Assembly: GCF_013402875.1 (NCBI RefSeq)
Contig: NZ_CP058579.1
Location: forward strand, 3,224,001 to 3,288,000
Source: Halorarum salinum
GTDB lineage: Archaea; Halobacteriota; Halobacteria; Halobacteriales; Haloferacaceae
Reading direction: 5' to 3'
Length of the DNA stretch: 64,000 nucleotides
Shown: positions 57,823-64,000 of the stretch, in pieces
Position numbering within the stretch: the first letter of the stretch is position 1
How the letters are laid out: each line of letters starts with the position of its first letter
Program-made: the position numbers and the translations under genes
Notes under the pieces: generated by a model
Database searches by the model: none
Seen by the model: the letters and a program-made list of their open reading frames with translations, nothing else
What the model was told of the DNA's origin: nothing

Positions 57823-58740
57823 TTACGGCTCCCGCCAGTCGTACTTCGCGACGGCGCGGTCGGCACGGACGCTGAGCCCGTGGGGGTTCCGCGTCGAGGA
57901 CCGATCACTCGCCCGCGCGACCAGACCGTCGGAGGCTCCCGTCGCGATCCCCGTCAGCACGTCGCGGCCGTTCCCGATCCAGGAGGTGGGGGTCGCCTCG
58001 CCGCGGGTGACCTCGCGGAGCGCCCCCCGACCGTCCGAGACGGCGTGCGCGAGGGTGCGACGGGCGACCGTCGGCCGGACGCCGTAGTTCTTCACGAGTC
58101 GGTACGCGAGCGCGCGGTACTTCCACCCCCAGTCGTGCTCGGTCCTCCCCCCGTCGGCCGCCGTCGGCGCCTCCCGGCGGACGGCCATCCCGGGGCGCCA
58201 GGCCACCTCGACGTCCATCCCGGCGAGGCGGTGTGAGACGTCCCGGGAGCCCCCCGTCTCCAGGTACTCGTCGAACCCGTCGAGTTTGGAGAGCAGGTCC
58301 GCGCGGAACGCGGCGTTGCGGCCGTTGACGTACGTCACCTCGCGGCCGACGATCCGCCGGCGTTCGACCGCCTCGCTCGTCGCTCCCCCTTTCACCGTCC
58401 GTCTGAGGGGTCCGGTCACCGCGTCGGCGCCGTCGACGAGCGCGTCCGCCACCGTGTCGAGCCAGTCCGCCTCGACCCGGTGGTCGTAGCCGAGGAGCGC
58501 CACGGCGTCGCCGTCTGCGATCTCGATGCCCGCGTTGCGCGCGACGTTGACGTTGCGGGCGGAGATCTCCACGAGCACGTCCACGTCCTCGCGGTCGCGT
58601 ACCATCCCGGTCGTGCCGTCGGCCGAGGGGCCGTTGACGACGATCACCTCCGCGTCCGGGGCGTGCTCGGCGAGCGAGTCGAGGCTCGCCGCGAGCAGGT
58701 CCCGGCCGTTGAGCGTCGGGACGACGACCGAGATGTCCAT
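57823..58740 (-). CDS. Family 2 glycosyltransferase (possible AglE-like)
   Basis: 305 residues from ATG 58740. The GT-A fold shows ISVVVPTLNGRDLLAASLDS, VIVVNGPSADGTTGMV, RNAGIEIADGDAVALLGYDH (the usual DxD is replaced around LLGYDH), TYVNGRNAAFRADLLSKLDG and ETGGSRDVSHRLAGMDVEVA. The end is soluble; no TM. It likely adds a sugar to a lipid-linked glycan or surface glycoconjugate. The altered DxD means metal dependence is uncertain. Confidence 0.8.
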   Translation of the reverse strand: MDISVVVPTLNGRDLLAASLDSLAEHAPDAEVIVVNGPSADGTTGMVRDREDVDVLVEISARNVNVARNAGIEIADGDAVALLGYDHRVEADWLDTVADALVDGADAVTGPLRRTVKGGATSEAVERRRIVGREVTYVNGRNAAFRADLLSKLDGFDEYLETGGSRDVSHRLAGMDVEVAWRPGMAVRREAPTAADGGRTEHDWGWKYRALAYRLVKNYGVRPTVARRTLAHAVSDGRGALREVTRGEATPTSWIGNGRDVLTGIATGASDGLVARASDRSSTRNPHGLSVRADRAVAKYDWREP

Positions 58741-58848
58741 GCGGGGATGTTTCCGCTCAGCCACTTAAAAGAGGGGTTTCGGGGTGACGGGCGTCCGACG
58801 GTCGCACGGGCCGTCTCGGACGTGATCTCCGTTTTCGTGTGAATTCCC

Positions 58849-59121
58849 CTACGTGTTGAGGAAGTACACCTGCTTGCGCGCGTCCTTGAAGGAGTAGCGC
58901 GACCCAACCAGCTCGCACTCCTCGAGGCGGTTCAGCGCATAGCGAACCGTCCGGTCGGGGAGCAGCGACTCGTCCGCGAGCTGCCCCTGCGAGAGCGGTG
59001 CCTCGCCCTCGAGCACCTTCGCCACCAGTTTGGCGCTCGGGGGGAGTTCACGGAGCCTGTCGCGGTACTCCGTCTTCGATAGGGGGTCGTTACCATCCAC
59101 GTCCGCGGTACTGGTGCTCAT
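58849..59121 (-). CDS. MarR/ArsR-like winged-helix regulator
   Basis: 90 residues. LPPSAKLVAKVLEGEAPLSQ, then LADESLLPDRTVRYALNRLE and the wing SRYSFKDARKQVYFLNT, form a single winged helix typical of a conserved haloarchaeal regulator family. The acidic N-terminal 18 residues are disordered. It is divergent from the flavin-binding-type gene at 59248 with only ~125 nt between starts, so it may regulate that gene. Confidence 0.8.
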   Translation of the reverse strand: MSTSTADVDGNDPLSKTEYRDRLRELPPSAKLVAKVLEGEAPLSQGQLADESLLPDRTVRYALNRLEECELVGSRYSFKDARKQVYFLNT

Positions 59122-59186
59122 ACCACCAGCGAACGGGTGGTCATTGGTAAAGGTTACCTCAATATGACTGCAAAGGGTCCGTATTC

Positions 59187-59203
59187 CTTATATCCCTTAT
59201 ATC
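59187..59203 (+). promoter_or_regulatory. Two tandem TATA-like boxes
   Basis: CTTATATC occurs at 59187-59194 and again at 59196-59203. They sit upstream of the pyridoxamine oxidase-like gene and rule out the ATG at 59164 as start if used. The first box would give a leaderless start at GTG 59218, the second a ~20-nt leader before GTG 59248. Confidence 0.55.
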
Positions 59204-59247
59204 GATCGCCGGGAACGGTGAAGTGGCGGGCGGGGGAACTGGCGTGC

Positions 59248-59640
59248 GTGATCCCCGAGAGCCACCGGGACGTCCTGGAGAAGGAGTCGTTCGGCCACGT
59301 CGCCACCCTGCTGCCCGACGGGTCGCCGCACAACACGCCGGTGTGGGTCGACCACGACGAGGGGGAGGCGGTCCTGTTCAACACCGCCCGGGGCAGGCGC
59401 AAGGAGCGGAACATGCGCCGGAACCCGATCGTGTGCGTCTCCGTGACCGACCCGGACGACCCGTACCGGTACGTCTCCGTCCGCGGCGAGGCAGAACTGA
59501 CCGAGGAGGGCGCCGTCGAGCACATCAACGAGCTGGCGCGCAAGTACATGGACGTCGACGAGTACCCCTACCTCGACGAGGAGGGCGGAGCGCGCGTCCT
59601 CGTCAGGATCCCCGCCGAACACGTCGTCACGAGCGGCTGA
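59248..59640 (+). CDS. Pyridoxamine 5'-phosphate oxidase-like flavin/F420-binding protein
   Basis: 130 residues from GTG 59248 (IPESHRDVLEKESFGHVATL, the family's usual start); GTG 59218 is an alternative, and the longer frame to 59137 crosses the TATA boxes. The split-barrel shows LLPDGSPHNTPVWVDHDEGE, VLFNTARGRRKERNMRRNP and DPYRYVSVRGEAELTEEG. The RxxRKxRNM segment binds the cofactor phosphate, as in F420-dependent members. The reaction is unknown; haloarchaea do use F420. A divergent winged-helix gene may control it. Confidence 0.8.
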   Translation: MIPESHRDVLEKESFGHVATLLPDGSPHNTPVWVDHDEGEAVLFNTARGRRKERNMRRNPIVCVSVTDPDDPYRYVSVRGEAELTEEGAVEHINELARKYMDVDEYPYLDEEGGARVLVRIPAEHVVTSG

Positions 59641-59777
59641 CAGGGTGGAACGGTGCTCGTGTGACACGGGCCTGATCCCGGTCGACGGATCCGCGACGCA
59701 CGCGTGAGGTGTGAGAACCCGCACGCGACGGTTCAATCAGTACGGTTTTACCACTCCGGCGAGCACCCGGTGATAGC

Positions 59778-60500
59778 GTGAAGGGGCAGGAGTGGTACCA
59801 GGCGGACTCGGTCGCCGAGGAGTACGACGCCAAGCGGTTCTCGCGGGGCGGCAGGCTCATCGACCGCCGGGAGAAGGAGGCGGTGCTGGAGGCCGTCGCG
59901 CCCGTCGAGGACGAGCGGGTGCTCGAGATCGCCTGCGGGACCGGCAGGTTCACCGCGATGCTCGCCGAGCGGGGCGCCGACATCGTGGGGCTCGACATCT
60001 CCGACGCGATGCTCTCGCAGGGCCGGGAGAAGGCCCGGCGCGCCGGCGTGAGCGACCACATCGAGTTCATGCGCGGCGACGCCGCCCGCCTCCCGTTCCC
60101 GGACGACCACTTCGACACCGTGTTCGCGATGCGCTTTTTCCACCTCGCGGACACGCCCGCGAAGTTCCTCGCGGAGATGGCCCGCGTCTCGAAACGGCGG
60201 GTGTTCTTCGACACCTTCAACGGGACGTCGCTGCGCGTGCTGTACAACTGGGCGCTCCCGATGGGGTCGCGGCTCTACGGCCACGACGAGGTCGAGCGGC
60301 TCCTCGCGGACGCGGGGCTCGGACTCACGAACGACGCCCACGACTTCCTGCTCCCGTACGGCTTCTACCGGAAGGTTCCCAACTCGATCGCGGACCCGTG
60401 CCGGAGCACTGACACGAAACTCGGCGCGACCCGGCTGGGTCGGACGCTCGCGTCCGTCTCCTACTGGACGGCCGAGGTCCGTGGCGACTCCTCGACCTGA
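59778..60500 (+). CDS. Class I SAM-dependent methyltransferase
   Basis: 240 residues from GTG 59778. Motif I is VLEIACGTGRFTAMLAERGA, followed by the acidic VGLDISDAMLSQGREKA, motif II GDAARLPFPDDHFDTVFA and the RFFHLADTPAKFLAEMARV strand. The fold resembles the UbiE/COQ5-like small-molecule methyltransferases. The C-terminal part (LYGHDEVERLLADAGLGL) forms the substrate lid; the substrate is unknown. It is convergent with the TRAM-domain gene. Confidence 0.85.
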   Translation: MKGQEWYQADSVAEEYDAKRFSRGGRLIDRREKEAVLEAVAPVEDERVLEIACGTGRFTAMLAERGADIVGLDISDAMLSQGREKARRAGVSDHIEFMRGDAARLPFPDDHFDTVFAMRFFHLADTPAKFLAEMARVSKRRVFFDTFNGTSLRVLYNWALPMGSRLYGHDEVERLLADAGLGLTNDAHDFLLPYGFYRKVPNSIADPCRSTDTKLGATRLGRTLASVSYWTAEVRGDSST

Positions 60501-60549
60501 GCAGGGCGACCGTTCGGCCCGGATCGGGCGACAGTTCGGCCCGAAGCGG

Positions 60550-60960
60550 CTACCCCTCGATGACCTCGCCGACCGCGAAGTTCGACTTCACCTCGGTCAC
60601 CTCGATCTTCACCCGCTCGCCGACCTCGGCGCCGGGGACGATGATGACGTAGCCGCGCTCGACGCGCGCGATGCCGTCGCCCTGCTTTCCCAGGTCCTCG
60701 ATCTCGACGTACCGGATCTCGCCCGGTTCGACCGGCGGCTGCGGTCCGTCGCCGGAGCCGGTCGCCTTCGCGCCGCCGGAACTCCCGGCGTCGCCGGCGT
60801 CGGCGTCGGCCCGTTGCGAGATGAGCGCGACCCGGTACACGTCGCCCGCGGCGACGCTCCCGGTCTCGATCTCGCGGCGCGGCACTTCGATCACGTAACG
60901 GTCGTCGTTCTCGCGGACTTCGGCGCTGAACAGACAGAGGAGTTCGTCGGAGATGTTCAC
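60550..60960 (-). CDS. TRAM-domain RNA-binding protein
   Basis: 136 residues, GTG start. The N-terminal block MNISDELLCLFSAEVRENDD is the standard start of haloarchaeal TRAM proteins. A Gly/Ser-rich linker (about 50-78) leads to the TRAM beta-barrel IEDLGKQGDGIARVERGYVI and VPGAEVGERVKIEVTEVKSN. TRAM proteins bind RNA; archaeal stand-alone TRAM proteins act as RNA chaperones resembling cold-shock proteins. A TATTTGTC box at 60986-60993 (minus) lies ~30 bp upstream, indicating a leaderless mRNA. Confidence 0.9.
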   Translation of the reverse strand: MNISDELLCLFSAEVRENDDRYVIEVPRREIETGSVAAGDVYRVALISQRADADAGDAGSSGGAKATGSGDGPQPPVEPGEIRYVEIEDLGKQGDGIARVERGYVIIVPGAEVGERVKIEVTEVKSNFAVGEVIEG

Positions 60961-61003
60961 GATATATACCTCTGCTAGGACCTACGAGCGAGGTGACAAA
61001 TAC

Positions 61004-61864
61004 CTACCGCCGGTCGGATCCGTCCCCGCCCGGGTCCGCGTCGGCTCCACCGCCGCCGCTCGCTGCGCCGCCACGGTCGTCCGTCGTCCCCGGCGCGTCC
61101 GACCGGTCCCCCTCCGCCGGAACGTCGGCCGGTGCTCCGCCCGCCGGCGCGTCGAGCGGCCTGCCGTCCGGCCGCTTCGCGCCCTCCGAATCGTGGACGA
61201 CGACCTCGCCGGGGTCCGGAGTCGCGGGTTCGTAGCCGTCCCGGACCGCGATCGCCTCCTCCAGTTCGCGGACCGACCGCTCCTTCAGCGCGGCCGCGAG
61301 CTCCTCGGCGTCGGCGCGAGTGATGTCGCGGCCGAGCCCCTCGCACTCGTGTGCCCGGACCATACCGGCCTCGTCCACCGCATCGCCCATCGGCCGTGCG
61401 GTGCCGCCGAGCGCGACGCTGAACGGGTACGTCCGGCAGACGAGCGGCCGGTCCTCGTGGACCGTGCAGGCGCCCATCCCGTCGTCGCCCTCCTCGTAGA
61501 ACGTACAGTCGCCGCAGGCGTCGGTCTGGAGCGCCCACTCGAACGTCTCGCCCTCGGGCCCGTCCGGGCCGTCCGTCAGCCCGTACGGCATCGGGCGGGC
61601 GACGTCGCGCCAGTCGTAGTCGGCCTCGCTGCTCCGTTCGACCCCGCCGTCCCCCGGAACGTCACCGCTTTCCCGCGTATCGCCGCCCCCCTGCAGTTCC
61701 CGAACCTCGTCGGGGAACACCGTCGCGGTGTGGGGGTCGTCCGCCTCCGCCTTACAGCACGCGCCGCACCTGGTACACTCGAACCCGATGGTCTCGACGG
61801 CGTCGGCCAGTTCGGCCTCGTCGAGTTCCCGCGCGCGGGCGAGTTCGGTTTCGAGCGAGTGCAC
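61004..61864 (-). CDS. YkgJ-family zinc/iron-chelating cysteine-cluster protein
   Basis: 286 residues from GTG 61864 (VHSLETELARARELDEAELA). The signature is FECTRCGACCKAE near residue 32-44 and ACGDCTFYEEGDDGMGACTV, then VCRTYPFSVALGG, the YkgJ/UPF0153 Cys pattern that binds a metal or Fe-S cluster. The C-terminal ~70 residues are disordered, Gly/Asp/Pro-rich. Role unknown; such proteins may handle metal ions. The longer frame to 61921 adds only a Pro/Arg-rich stretch. Confidence 0.85.
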   Translation of the reverse strand: MHSLETELARARELDEAELADAVETIGFECTRCGACCKAEADDPHTATVFPDEVRELQGGGDTRESGDVPGDGGVERSSEADYDWRDVARPMPYGLTDGPDGPEGETFEWALQTDACGDCTFYEEGDDGMGACTVHEDRPLVCRTYPFSVALGGTARPMGDAVDEAGMVRAHECEGLGRDITRADAEELAAALKERSVRELEEAIAVRDGYEPATPDPGEVVVHDSEGAKRPDGRPLDAPAGGAPADVPAEGDRSDAPGTTDDRGGAASGGGGADADPGGDGSDRR

Positions 61865-61982
61865 GCCGCGGGGTCGGGGTGCCGCGGGGAAAACCCCGTC
61901 GGCTCCGGGCCTCGGGACCACTCAATAGGGGAACGGACGGCTCTTAGCAGGCGTTAGGTGGGAAGCAGTCCAGCGACCGTTG

Positions 61983-62186
61983 ATGGCTGGCACGCCAGAG
62001 GCCCGCAACCGCGGCATCGACGTCGAACCCGACGTCCCGACCGACCTCCGGGCCGTCGTCGTCCGGTACGACGGGGGTCCGGACCGGTGTACGGTGAGCC
62101 CGCGCGACGTCGACGAGGCGCACCGCCTCACCCGCTGGCTCTCCGTCGACGCGGACGTGCTCGTCCCCCTCGAGGCCATGTGCTGA
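61983..62186 (+). CDS. DUF7511-like small protein
   Basis: 67 residues from ATG 61983. VPTDLRAVVVRYDGGPDRCT, DVDEAHRLTRWLSVDADVLV and LEAMC fit a short haloarchaeal family with an alpha/beta fold. The intergenic space upstream is short and no clear TATA is visible, though GCTCTTAGC lies at 61940-61948. Function unknown. Confidence 0.6.
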   Translation: MAGTPEARNRGIDVEPDVPTDLRAVVVRYDGGPDRCTVSPRDVDEAHRLTRWLSVDADVLVPLEAMC

Positions 62187-62206
62187 CCCGCCGGTGCCGC
62201 CGACGG

Positions 62207-62998
62207 TTACGCCGGCGCAACTCGTCCGGTCCCGCGGTCGTACCGGACGCGCCCGGCCCGTGACAGTTTCTCGAGGTGCGCGACGACGGTCGCCCTGGCG
62301 AGGTCCCGGACGCCCGAGAGGTCCTTGTCGTAGGCGGCGTCCAGCACGGCGTCCACGTCGGCCGCGCCCGACCGCACCGCGGCGAGCACCTTCGCCTCGC
62401 GGTCGAGGCGGTGGGCGACGAGTCGCTCGCAGGTCGCCCGCGGGTCGTCGACGACCGGGCCGTGGCCGGGGAACAGCGCGGTCGGGTCGCGCGCGTGCAA
62501 CCGGCGGAGCGAGGTGAGGTACGCCCGGACGTCGCCCTCCGGCGCCCCGACGACGACACTCCCCTCCGCGACGGCGACGTCGCCGGAGAGGGTTCCGAGC
62601 GGCGTCTCGAAGGCGACGTGGTCGGTCGCGTGACCCGGCGTGGCGAGGACGACCGCCGGGCCGACGCGGTCGCCCTCGCGGAAGGTGCGGTCCGGTTCGA
62701 CGCCGGTCGCCTCGGCGAACCGACCTTCCCGACACCGGCGGGCCCAGACGGTGGCGCCCGTTTCGGCGGCGTAGTCGGCGACGGCGCCGACGTGGTCGGG
62801 GTGTGTGTGCGTGACGGCGACGTGGGCCACGGGCTTTTCCCGGACCGCCGCGTCCAGCGAGTCGGTCCGTCCCGCCGGGTCCACCAGCAGGCTCTCCGGA
62901 CCGGCGTCCTCCGAGCCGGCGCCGGTCACGAGGTACGCGTTCGTCTGCCCCGTCGGCGCGCGGGTGGCGACGGGGACGGAGAACCGGTCGACGTACAT
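62207..62998 (-). CDS. MBL-fold metallo-hydrolase
   Basis: 263 residues. The metal motif is VAVTHTHPDHVGAVADYAAE (HxHxDH), followed by VLATPGHATDHVAFETPLGT and FPGHGPVVDDPRATCERLVA with the remaining ligands. The last ~45 residues form a small helical domain (ARATVVAHLEKLSRAGRVRY) like the winged C-terminus of LACTB2-type hydrolases. It probably hydrolyses a thioester or nucleotide; the substrate is unknown. The stop of the upstream radical SAM gene lies 3 nt away, so the two are probably co-transcribed. Confidence 0.85.
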   Translation of the reverse strand: MYVDRFSVPVATRAPTGQTNAYLVTGAGSEDAGPESLLVDPAGRTDSLDAAVREKPVAHVAVTHTHPDHVGAVADYAAETGATVWARRCREGRFAEATGVEPDRTFREGDRVGPAVVLATPGHATDHVAFETPLGTLSGDVAVAEGSVVVGAPEGDVRAYLTSLRRLHARDPTALFPGHGPVVDDPRATCERLVAHRLDREAKVLAAVRSGAADVDAVLDAAYDKDLSGVRDLARATVVAHLEKLSRAGRVRYDRGTGRVAPA

Positions 62999-63001
62999 CG
63001 G

Positions 63002-64000
63002 TCAGTCCGCCCGCCCGGGCGTCCGGGCGGTCACGTACCCCGGAACCTCCACGCCCGCGGCCTCGGCGACCTCCTCGGTCGAGTCGTACGGCCGGTTCAC
63101 GAGGATGTCCCCCGCGGTCCCCTTGCCCACCCCCGGGATGGCGGTGAGTTCGTCCATCGGGGCGGCGTTGGCGTCGAGCGGGTACGGTACCCCCGTCACC
63201 GAACGGTAGCCCCAGTCGACGACCGCCACGTCGACGGTCCGGCCGAGCTCCCGCTCGCCGGGGATGCCGACGAGGATGGGGTAGGTGCCGAGCTGTCTGC
63301 CGAAGGTCGTGCCGTCCTCGTGGTACTCGAGGTGGACGTCCGGCAGCACGGTTCCGGACGGCATGACGCGCTCGAGCATCGGCCGATCGACGGTCTCCCG
63401 GACCTCCCGCTTGTACCGCTGGAACTCCTTCTTGTGTTCCCGCGCGAGGTCGGCGCCGGTCTCCGCCATCTCGGTCCCCTCGAACGCCATCACCTGCCGG
63501 ATGTTCACCCGGCGGAGCATCAGCCCCTCCTCCATCACGCTGTCCAGGAACTCCCTGTTGTGCGCGAAGGTGTCCTCCGTCTCGCCCTCGAGGCCGTGGA
63601 CCAGGTTGATTCCCGGGAGGAGCTTCGGCAGTCGCGTCCCGCGGTCGTCGTCGGGTCGCCACCCGGCCTCCTCGTTGACCACGCGGACGGCCTCGAGACA
63701 CTCCTCGGCCGAGACGAGGAGGTTGTTCCGCTCGCGCACCTCCGGGTCGGCCGATTCGAGGCCGAAGGCGGCCGTGTCGCCGGCCGTGTCGTGCTCGGCG
63801 ATGATCCGGATCGCCTCGCGGGACGCGTCGGGATGGTCCGTGATGGTGACGGGGTTCATGTTGTCGAGGTGGAGCGTCTCCAGGCCGGGCGCCACCTCGC
63901 GGATGCCGGCGTAGAGCTGTCGGAGCGCGTCCGGGTTCGGCGCCTCGCCGTCGCCGCCGAACGCGAGGATGTCCGCCTGCCGGCCGAGTCGGAAGTGGGC
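63002..64000 (-). CDS. Radical SAM protein with C-terminal helix-hairpin-helix (5' end outside window)
   Basis: The frame is open to the right edge, so the N-terminus with the CxxxCxxC cluster motif is not visible; about 332 residues are seen. Features include LGRQADILAFGGDGEAPNPD, LHLDNMNPVTITDHPDASRE, TAAFGLESADPEVRERNNLL, GINLVHGLEGETEDTFAHNR, and a HhH near the end (MDELTAIPGVGKGTAGDILV). The HhH suggests nucleic-acid binding. This matches an archaeal radical SAM family of unknown reaction. A shorter annotation from 63895 would start at an internal residue. Confidence 0.88.
   Translation of the reverse strand, partial: AHFRLGRQADILAFGGDGEAPNPDALRQLYAGIREVAPGLETLHLDNMNPVTITDHPDASREAIRIIAEHDTAGDTAAFGLESADPEVRERNNLLVSAEECLEAVRVVNEEAGWRPDDDRGTRLPKLLPGINLVHGLEGETEDTFAHNREFLDSVMEEGLMLRRVNIRQVMAFEGTEMAETGADLAREHKKEFQRYKREVRETVDRPMLERVMPSGTVLPDVHLEYHEDGTTFGRQLGTYPILVGIPGERELGRTVDVAVVDWGYRSVTGVPYPLDANAAPMDELTAIPGVGKGTAGDILVNRPYDSTEEVAEAAGVEVPGYVTARTPGRAD

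Noticed and set aside
1-64000. CRISPR array, rRNA or tRNA genes
   Set aside because: No regularly spaced repeats, no rRNA-like sequence and no convincing T-loop/acceptor pairings were seen by eye; a covariance search would settle tRNAs.

Overview
The window is chromosomal DNA from a halophilic archaeon (class Halobacteria). The evidence is the high G+C content, the very acidic proteins (Asp/Glu-rich, Lys-poor), and the archaeal information-processing genes (TFB, archaeal DnaG, LonB, a group II chaperonin). The archaeal versions of shikimate enzymes (3-dehydroquinate synthase II with ADTH synthase) and TATA boxes about 26-34 bp upstream of nearly leaderless start codons point the same way. Genus cannot be fixed from the sequence alone; a member of Haloferacales such as Halorubrum or a relative would fit. 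I saw no rRNA, tRNA or CRISPR array.

Accessory half (1 to about 16.7 kb). Positions 1-5243 are the 3' part of an integrated mobile element (provirus or integrative element). It is a tightly overlapping plus-strand operon of very small genes (winged-helix, zinc-ribbon, SWIM, J-domain and two-TM proteins) ending in a tyrosine recombinase at 3381-4403. Almost every gene has a Shine-Dalgarno sequence and a 4-nt or 1-nt stop/start overlap, unlike the leaderless chromosomal genes. A DUF2892-like membrane gene sits antisense inside one broken gene of the operon. Next come a rhomboid protease and a four-gene minus-strand operon (9165 to 5990). That operon encodes a DUF1102-like secreted protein, a SipW-like signal peptidase, a second small secreted protein and a DUF5305-like membrane protein, an arrangement reminiscent of the SipW/TasA/TapA matrix-fibre system. 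Then follow a receiver-PAS protein and a degenerate receiver-HalX protein, a hairpin-rich non-coding stretch, a membrane protein, a decayed thioredoxin-fold gene, a four-PAS histidine kinase, a frameshifted relic and a type IV pilin.

Core half (about 16.8-64 kb). This is ordinary haloarchaeal housekeeping: Eis-like acetyltransferase, homoserine kinase (thrB), DCC thiol oxidoreductase, PdxS, a Tat-exported Vps62-like protein, GpmI, DnaG, YqcI/YcgG plus isochorismatase, pyruvate kinase, an NfeD/stomatin pair, transcription regulators, a glycosyltransferase-flippase fusion, an ITPase-like protein, a cobalamin-binding protein and TFB. Aromatic amino-acid synthesis is clustered: aroD, 3-dehydroquinate synthase II, ADTH synthase and trpCBA, with a HAD phosphatase among them. 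After that come an MGMT-like protein that has lost its acceptor cysteine, rhodanese, a CPBP protease, LonB, NadM and a SAM hydrolase-family protein, an APC permease, a chaperonin subunit, an amidohydrolase, a glycosyltransferase and several small regulators and enzymes. The window ends inside a radical SAM-HhH protein gene.

The non-coding features most worth attention are a roughly 578-bp imperfect palindrome between the divergent aroB' and HAD genes (42703-43280), an inverted repeat over the trp promoter (47930-47959), and a 12-bp palindrome in the promoter of the cobalamin-binding protein gene (39294-39305).
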